NCBI GenBank assembly: GCA_035578175.1
Contig: JAQMRL010000007.1
Coordinates: forward strand, 44,645,391-44,709,390
Direction of reading: 5' to 3'
Length of the DNA stretch: 64,000 nt
Source of the DNA: Catonia carolina
Taxonomy: Eukaryota > Arthropoda > Insecta > Hemiptera > Achilidae
Both the position numbers and the translations under genes were made by a program. Shown piece after piece: positions 53,801 to 62,800 of the stretch (positions are counted from its first letter, which is position 1; each line of letters starts with the position of its first letter). Under the pieces are notes generated by a model. It was given only the letters and a program-made list of their open reading frames with translations. It did no database searches and had not been told where the DNA came from.

Positions 53801-56800
53801 GAGAGGGAGATATGTGGCATAACTACGCATGCGCTCAAAGGTCTTTACCATTATAATCCAGATCTGAAAACATACTACAGTCGTTATCTTGCTTGTTAGC
53901 TTACTGCATACATAAACGCTTGCTCACAACAATGAGTAAAATTATACGACAATATTATTGGAACGGCGTGTATGGCTTGTGCGAGTGAGAGCGTTATGCA
54001 TTCTTTTACTCCCACGGCTAGGGGACATTAGTTCATCTGAATATTATACATAGTTTACATTTATGTACAAGTATGTTTGCGCTGTGTCGAATAGGTAGTG
54101 CTGCCTCAAAAGAGCCACAGTTGTTCCTTCATTAGCAATTACCTTTCTATAAAAATCTTTTAACAATATGTATCGTTTAGTTAACACATAAACTAAATGT
54201 AATTGAGACATAACCTTAATGTAAAATATGTGAATCTTTATGCGCGAAAAGTACTGGTGGGCAGTGCTACCACATCAAAAAATACAAATTTCACTAAACA
54301 TAACGCGGTAGGCCGCATACGAGTACATATTATACTGCTCTACTAAGAAAGAAGGTAGTAAGCGTAAACAGCTGAAGTGTGGGAAAATGGCTTTAAAGTA
54401 TTTTCAACAGCCGTAACACAAAATGTAACATCATGATTTTGTGATATATTGTAAATAGGGAAGGTTTTTAACTTTTTTTAAGTTAAAAAATTAAAAAAGT
54501 TAGTTACAACAATTAAAAAAGCAGATACTGCTTTATTGCTTAATAAACATACCTAGTTGGTTGGACGGGATTGGTAGGAGAGGGAGGCTTGTCGACCAGA
54601 GGTTTCCTGATTTTGGATATCGTAGACCGAAATCAGTTCTATTGGGAATTTAGCTTGAAACAGTTGGTTAAGAAGGAGAAATTGTTTGATGAGGTGACCA
54701 GGAAAACGAGGAAAAGAAAAAGAAAGAGGAGAGATATTTAGTTTGAGGTAAATTCATTTCGTATATATTAAGGGGTTTTTAAGTTTTGTGTTTTATTAGT
54801 CGCGCAGAAAAAGGTTGGCTGTATTTAAAATAGGTTAGGGTAATTTAACGGTAAGTTTGTTAGTAATTGATGCATTTTAGTTGAATGCAAAGAAACATAG
54901 TTTTATTTATGTAATTTTCTCATGCTCTACTTCTAGAGCTGGCGCCCAATATTTTTTATTATTATTAAAAAAAAATAGATTTTTTAAAAATTGACATGAA
55001 AACAATACTTCCCATCCCATATATTTATATTGGAAGAGAAAGTAAAAAAGCAGTATCTGTAGCATACTAAGAAAGAAGGCAATAATATGCAGATAATGCC
55101 TTTTCCCTTAGTATGTAGATGTACTGCTCTTTTCCTTTGTAAGCCTGGCAAAAACATGTAGATACTGCTTTTGAATACCTCGATACCTAAGTAACAGTTG
55201 TAGATACGGCTTTTTTAGTTAGTTCACTAGATTTCTCGTGGTCCAAAACTTAAGAATTCATATCAAACTCAAAATCGAAAAGTTTGCAGTTACTGCCTTT
55301 TTTCTTAGCAGGGCAGTATAATGGCACCCTTTTTTGTCTACACAAGAAATTTTATATAAAAACACTGGTATTCCACTGAATTTTTTTGTAGTAAAGAGTC
55401 TGAACAGCTTCACAAAGCAGTTGCTTATAGTTCTACACCCTCCCAGGAATCTGTAGAATCAAATTGACCATTTAATTGCCGATTCAGTCTCTGTCAGAGG
55501 AGAAATTTGAGAGTCATCTCTTCTAAAATGTAATGTTTCAGTGATATGATTGATGCGAAATGGAGAAGTAAACCCTAAATCCATCAGGCCTGGTCCACCA
55601 TTGCTCTTTATAGCATTGTAATTGTGCATTGCCTTTTATATCATGTTATTTACTTTGTTTCAGATGGAAAAACCTTGGAAGAAGAAAAATACCCAGGATA
55701 TTTTGGAGATGTTTATAGTGTATTGTATGAAAGTATCATTGCCTCTTGTGAAAAACAGAAACAATTGATACCTTGTGAAATGAACGATCTTATTATAAAC
55801 TCATTTTTGTTTTTGAGAAACCTGAACAGATCTATATCGGATTCTGAACATATTTTCAATGATCGATCATCAGTGGGTAAACAAAATAAAATGGTCGATT
55901 TTTGTCCTTATTATGAAACAACATTTACATCTGATCGACCGGTAACACGTATCATTCATCGTAAACCAGTGAATACGAAGCACATATCTCCGTTGTCTGC
56001 TTCAGTCATCACTCACAGATCAATGAGTGATTTACAAATATCTTGTCCGCCAATTGTACCAAACAAAAGTATTTCTGTTTCTTCATTAAACTACAATTAT
56101 CACAAGCAGAACTGCATAAGTAATTATCGTGTCGGTCAAAGTGGAGAATCTGTTGTAAAAATAAAGGACGATGTGATCGATAATCATTTCAAAACGTCTA
56201 TAAAAAACAGCGGTTGTCATAGACGATATATGAGTTGTGAAAATTTGACTGATTTTACACGACTAAAATTTGACTCCAGAAAGGTGGATGCTAGATCAGA
56301 GGTCGGTGAAAATGAAAACAACTGTTATATTAATTATGGTATGTCGGAGTCATTCGACAGTGATGGTGATGGTGTTTCAAAAGATTATTGCGATGTCAAT
56401 CATCATCAAGATACGCTTTTAAACTACGATGATGCCATTAAATTTATTGATACATTAGTGAAACATTCAAAAATGCATAAAAATTCTTTTCCTGGTGAGA
56501 ATGGTACGTGTTCAAGTGGAAATGAATCATCCAACCCGGATTGTGAACAAGGTATGTACTCCCTTATCATGATGCAACATATCAGCTGTCCCTCTTCCAA
56601 GCCATCCATAACAGAAAAGGCAACTGACCCAACTGTAGGAACAAATACCTCGATAACAGCGAAGGTAGTCACAGACTGAAATGTTTTAAAATATTAGACT
56701 TACTTTTTACTTTTTTGTTAATTTAATCTTTTTTACTTTCTCTTTCCTATATGAATATATAGGAAGGAAAGTATTGTTTTCATGTCGATTTTTCGAAATC

Positions 56801-59800
56801 GAGTTTTCACCGGATCTACACGTTTTCAGACCCCCTGAACCCAAAAAACATGTTTTTAGCGATTGGTCTGTGAGTGTGTGTGTGAACAGAATATCTCAAG
56901 AACGGAACATCGTATGAACTTAAAACTTGAAACTTAAGTTACATACCTTTACCTGACCCGACACGAACATTTTCATCAAAATTGGTCAACCGGAAGTAGT
57001 AGTTCATTCGTATAATTTTTCACTTTTTTGCGATCTTCTCAAAAACTGGTCCTACGATTTTTTTAAAAATCGCCTGGTTTACTCAATTTTTTATTCTCTC
57101 CAAGATAGGGTAGGCGCCATGTTTGCTGAAATTCTGGGTGAGGCTGTTTTCACGTAAAAATATTTTCTTTTTAAGATTGCGGCTTTAATACGCATTTTAG
57201 CGCAAAACGTTATGTAATAAAAGTTGTAGAGATTGTAAAATCCTACAACTTTTATTTCAAACATTTTTTTGTATAACGCTTAGTTTAACGGTAATTAGCG
57301 TTTTTCTGTTTTTTCTCACGAAAACATGTGAAAAATCAATTTTTAAAGATTTCGGCCTTAGTATGCATTTTACGACAAAAGTGTATTTAATCAAATTTAT
57401 AGGAAATTAAAAGATCTACAACTTTTATTTAGAGCATTTTTCTCTACAGAGCCTAGTTTAGCGTGAAAGAGTGATTTCCGTATTTTTAAGCCAAACTGAG
57501 GTTTGGCTTAAATTATATTATATATAATTATATATTATTATATACTTTAATTATATATTTTTTGTAGCTCTGGAACCAGCAGATTGAGTGCAATTAATTT
57601 AACACTCCATCTGTTCATGATGGGAAAATGGAGTGAGCACCTATTTTATAAGGTATAATATAATAATTGGTTTGTACATTATAATAAAGGGTAAAAAACT
57701 ACTTCTTGCTGAATTTTTTTTTAAAGATGAATTAATTCTATTTCTTAAAATTAATAAATAATATCTTTTAGCAATTTTTTAAGGAAAGTTCATCATTTAT
57801 TGATTTAGTTTCTTTTTGTTTTATTTTTTTTTTAATTTATACTTGATCCAACAATAAAAATAACGATTAAACATAAAACCTAAAAAAAACTGAACAATTA
57901 AAAATAAGTGTTTAAAATATTTCTGTTTTTTTGTAAAACACATAAAAATATATCAAAGTATAAAATTAACATAACAGTTAAACATAAAAAGAGGTAATAA
58001 AAACGTTTTAGTCAATAAAAAAGTTTTAATTAACTGTTAATAAAATTAAAAGCAAACTACAACAATAAAAAGTTTAAATTTTAATATCATAAAAAGAAAT
58101 AAAAATGTTTAATAAATTTCAATAAAATAAAAAACCTGAATGTTTATTCCAGTAAATCCGTTTCAGTCAGGTATCCGTTTATAAAGTTCAGCCCCTTAAA
58201 AAATAATTTCAAAATTGTTTGTGACTGGTAATAATCCTTCAGTATATATTTTAAATAAATATATGTTTTACTATAGAAAGACAAAAGATATTCATAGATA
58301 TATGTTGACATCTTGTATTGTATCATATTATATAATAGTTTTATATCAAGTTTTAGAAGTTTAAAACTAAATCAAACTGACAATTGAATTCAAAGTTGTT
58401 CTTCTGTATATTTATTGTAATAATTCAAACATTCTCATCTATGGTGGAAGTGAAATGCCGTCCAGATCGCATGTTATCTTCAGTTGTTTCCGTTGGCTTC
58501 TTTCAGCATCTCAAGAGTCTCTGAGGGCGATTTTTCCAGTAAAACACAGAATTTGATATTGGCATGGTGCTCTGAGAATGACATTTCACAATCCGGGGAA
58601 AGAAAAACACTACATTTAAAATATCATACACAGCACACAGGAAACCAACTCCAACTGCCTGCTGAATAGCACAGCACCTTTCTGATAGTGACACCAAGCT
58701 CCCAAACAAACAAATGTCTGTGACCATTCCGGGAACTTTTTGACCCTTCCTCCTATAATAAGTATTTGATTATTTGTGATTTCAGATTTTTATTTTTTTC
58801 TCTTGGTCTTCAATAAGGCAATAAGCTAACCTGTGATTCCTTTGATTATTTTAGGGTTATCCAGAAAATAACCTCCGTTTTGAAATAAAAAGTAAACGAG
58901 TGAAGATACAAAAACTTTATTATATACGTATTAAAACTACAGTTTTTCTCTATTTTTTGACATAGTCGCCAAACAGATTCAAGCTCTTGTCGTACCTTGG
59001 AACAGTCTTTGAAATAACTTCTGCATAAAAATCTGCCGCCTGTGAATGTAGCCAACCATTCACAGCGTTTTGAAGCTCTTCGTCATTTGCGAACCGCTGA
59101 GATGCAAGCCACTGCTTCATGTTCTGGAACTGGTGAAAGTCACTAGGAGCCAAGTCCAGGCTGTATGGGGGATGATCGAAAACGTCCCATTTAAACTTGG
59201 CCAAAAGTTCATTTGTTCTTCGAGCTGTATGAGGGCGAGCGTTGTCATGCAACTTTTGGTCAAGTTTAAATTGGACGTTTTCGATCATCCTCCATACAGC
59301 TTGGACTTGGCTCCTAGTGACTTTCACCTGTTCCCGAACATGAAGCGGTGGCTTGCATCTCAGCGGTTCGCCAATGACGAAGAGCTTCAAAATGCCATGA
59401 ATGGTTGGCTACATTCACAGGCGACAGATTTTTATGCAGAGGGTATTTCAAAGACTCTTCCAAGGTACGACAAGTGCTTGAATCTGTTTGGCGACTATGT
59501 TGAAAAATAGAGAAAAACTGTTTTAATATGTATATAATAAAGTTTTTGTATCTTCACTCGTTTACTTTTTATTTCAAAACGGAGGTTATTTTCTGGATAA
59601 CCCTCGTATATCTGAATTTTATAGTTCCTTGCTGCTGCCGAAAATTTTAAATTTTACTTGACATTTTAAATTTTCCTGATTCAGTTTATATCGACTATGA
59701 AATAATTTAGTCGGCCATTTTATCAGTATTGTGTTGTTGTAGTGGCAGAGTGTTTGATTTTCAAAGTAAACTAACTTTGTATCGGTTTTATATGGTTTCA

Positions 59801-62800
59801 GTTAACAAAAAGTGGGTACCGTATGTTGAACATCTCGGTTTGACTTTGTTCAGGAATGAAATGCTTCTGTTGCCACCAGAAAACAGGGAAAAATTGAACA
59901 TAGTGCTTTTCCTGATAGAGCATCTCATTAAAAATGATTATGTTTCAGATTTGAAGAAGAAAAGAGAGGTAAGTTTAACGCAATTTTATCCCACTGTTAA
60001 CAGCAACTCCGATCAGTGTTTATGAAATGAAAATAAAGATGTGCATGGTATCACACAATATGAATTTAATGGAAGTGTTAATGTGTTTGGATGTAGACAT
60101 TGAAACTTGTGCCATTGACACAGAACAGTAGAGCATCAATAATTTGAACCTCTAATCCAAACATACTGTCATGCATAATAACAGACGGAAAAGACAAAAA
60201 TGGCATCAAGTCACCAAGTTAGTTTGATTTAATATTTAATGTCAATTAGATTTGTTTATTAGGCTAGTGAAATCTTGTTATTCTCCTTACATTGTAAATG
60301 AATGTTTTTTTTTTCTATTTCAACATATCCATGATCCCATTCTTCTGTTCACAAAAGTTTTTCTTGTACGTATGGCTACAGACAAGAAAAATCATTAAAA
60401 ACTGTTATATTGTATTCAGTTGTTATTGGATGAATTTTTATAGTATTATTTATGTTTGTAAGTTTGTTGCCATCATTATTTGACAGTGACCATCCTACTA
60501 GATGGGTTTTCACATGCCATCGTTCTCTTCATCCCTCTTCCAATTTTCCTCTCCACTTTTTTCTACCACTGAACCATCTTTTCTTTCTTGCTTTCTTGGC
60601 ATTATATATTTTTCCCAGTTCATCCATTTAACTCTTGGTCTTCTCCCTTCCATCTCCTAATACAGGTATTTTTTTAGGCAGTTTACACTCTTCCATTCTA
60701 CTGATTTGACCAATCATGTTAGTTTTCTCTGTCCAACTCTCTTTGTCAGGCTGTCTATCCACAGCAGGAAGGCAATAGTTGGTCGCATATTGTGTTTTAT
60801 AATCATGAACCTGTACACGTGCCATCAGCCTATTTGGATCCTTGATGTGAATATAGGTTATGGCGACCAGAATGTACCAATTCATTACTGTGAGAATTTT
60901 AGCTCCCTATACAATTCTCTGAGTTAGAGTTTTCCCAAGATTCTAATGGCTCTCTTTTGGTGGATCAAAACTCTGTAGGTACCCAACTCAAGTGCCTCCC
61001 ACATTACAAATTCATAATGGAGATGTGACTCAAATTACATACAGCCCTGTGCTGAGCTAGCTGCATAGCGCATTGATAAGGGGCATCCATGTGAGACCAA
61101 CCTTAGCTGCAATACCGAGGTATTTAGTGGGTAGCCTTCCTGCGGTTTCTCTCAGTCTTCCCAGTACTAGCTATTTTATCTTTGTCTCATTCACTACCAA
61201 GTTTTAGCTGTTACAGTACTGAATGGCCATGCGCAGGGCTGCATACGATGTAACTTCCAGTTGATCAGGATTTTTTCTACCTAGCAGTAGTAATATGTCA
61301 TCCGCTGACATGACATAGTTGCTATAAATTTTCTACGTATTGTGGAATATTGTTCGTGAAAAAGGCATTTTAAGGAGCTTACAACATTTTGGGATATCTC
61401 TTGTATGGTTGTAGGTTTAACAGGTTGGCTGCCGCCCATGTTAAAGGAAACCCCTTCCCGACAGGCCGCGCAATAAAAACACAGTTTCTTTTTAATTATG
61501 CGTTTATTATTCTGTTAATATAAAAAAAATCATTAATAAATTAAAAATAATGAAAAAAAGTGAGTTCACCAGTTTAAATTAATTAGATAAAAAACTAATA
61601 CGATAAAACAACAAATTAAACTAAAAAATGGACTAAATTCACAATAAAACGATGTTTATTCAATGAAACAACGGAAGCGAATGGCGTCAGTTCTCTCGTG
61701 TGTCATTAGAGTTCTTATGGCTTCTCAAAGAAGTTGCTACCGTACATATACGTAAAAGTATGCCATAGAGGCCGTATTAAAATTACAACACTCTCCAAGC
61801 AGGCCGTGAAAAGATATTAACAAAATTGTAGTATAGGAATTGAGTAGCAACCGTATTACTCACGGCCTGTGGGTAACAAAAGCCTGAGTAGCGCCGGCGC
61901 ATCTCACGGCAGCTAACCTGTTAAGGACAAAATGTGAAATGTTTGTATCATGAACTGGAAGCTTTATTGTTGGTCTTGCAGTCAGTCCACTTTTGTATGG
62001 TTTCTTCAGCTATATTAACAAAGAAACTGTTAAGGCAATTTATTCTGGATTTGATGTTTCAACTCCTTGTATATCAAGTATTACAGGCAAGACTATGTTT
62101 TCTCTCAGAGTTGATAACATTCCAGAGGACCTTTGTCATCCATTTCAGTTATCCTCAGAATGGTTTCTTTTCCTGTCTCAGAAATCTAAGATACAGTGTA
62201 TAATCTTAAGAAGCGTCACTTGCCGTTTGTGTTTTTCTTCACCTGTTGTGTTATACAGTTCTTGACTCAATAAATTTATGTTGTAAAATTATTGTCTGAA
62301 CTAGAAAGTATTAAATAAAAATCAGAATTAAGTATTTATGAATTTACAGTAGTGAATGAATAATAAAACAAATGGTTTTGTAATTTTGTTGAAAAGGTAA
62401 ACATGTAAAACACCATGAACATTGAATGATATACATCCAGCACACTTTTACATGTTGTCATTTACGCACACATTGTCATGTATACATGATGTTTAGGTCA
62501 TCCACCAAAAGGCTAGTTTGAACCTTTAGAGATTTTATTTTGTAAAACAAGGAGTGAGGTGGTTTACCATGCCTTTCTCACAGCTTTGAAAAGTAAGCTT
62601 TATCAGCATGCCACACCCTCTGAAAAGCACCTATTTTCTGCTCTGGAAATTATTAAATTATTCCTACTCTTCATTCACCACAAGGTCTGGCTGTATGGTG
62701 AAATTCATTATTTTCAGAGGAGATAACTGCGATAAGTGTCTTTTACATCTCTGCCTCTTCTGTTCTTAAATTCTTCAGTCATTTATTTGGCTAATCATGT

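Larger units (their letters stand above)
56552..59801. other. DEPDC1 intron 6
   Basis: Holds repeat A5, a repeat-B fragment and the palindromic mariner. 57660-58430 is extremely AT-rich with nothing else. 58431-58850 was not recognised. Confidence 0.55.

Noticed and set aside
56424..56672. Antisense 82-codon frame within DEPDC1 exon 6
   Set aside because: Shadow of the conserved coding strand; no motif.
56552..56679. TGA at 56677-56679 as the true end of the plus-strand gene
   Set aside because: A GTATGT donor at 56552 joins in phase to exon 7, which with exon 8 restores the conserved C-terminal DEPDC1 helices.
61934..62203. Frame in phase with DEPDC1 exon 7 as an additional exon
   Set aside because: The in-phase frame is not DEPDC1-like and ends in a stop; the better-looking frame is a different one. 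Exon 7 joins directly to exon 8 in phase.
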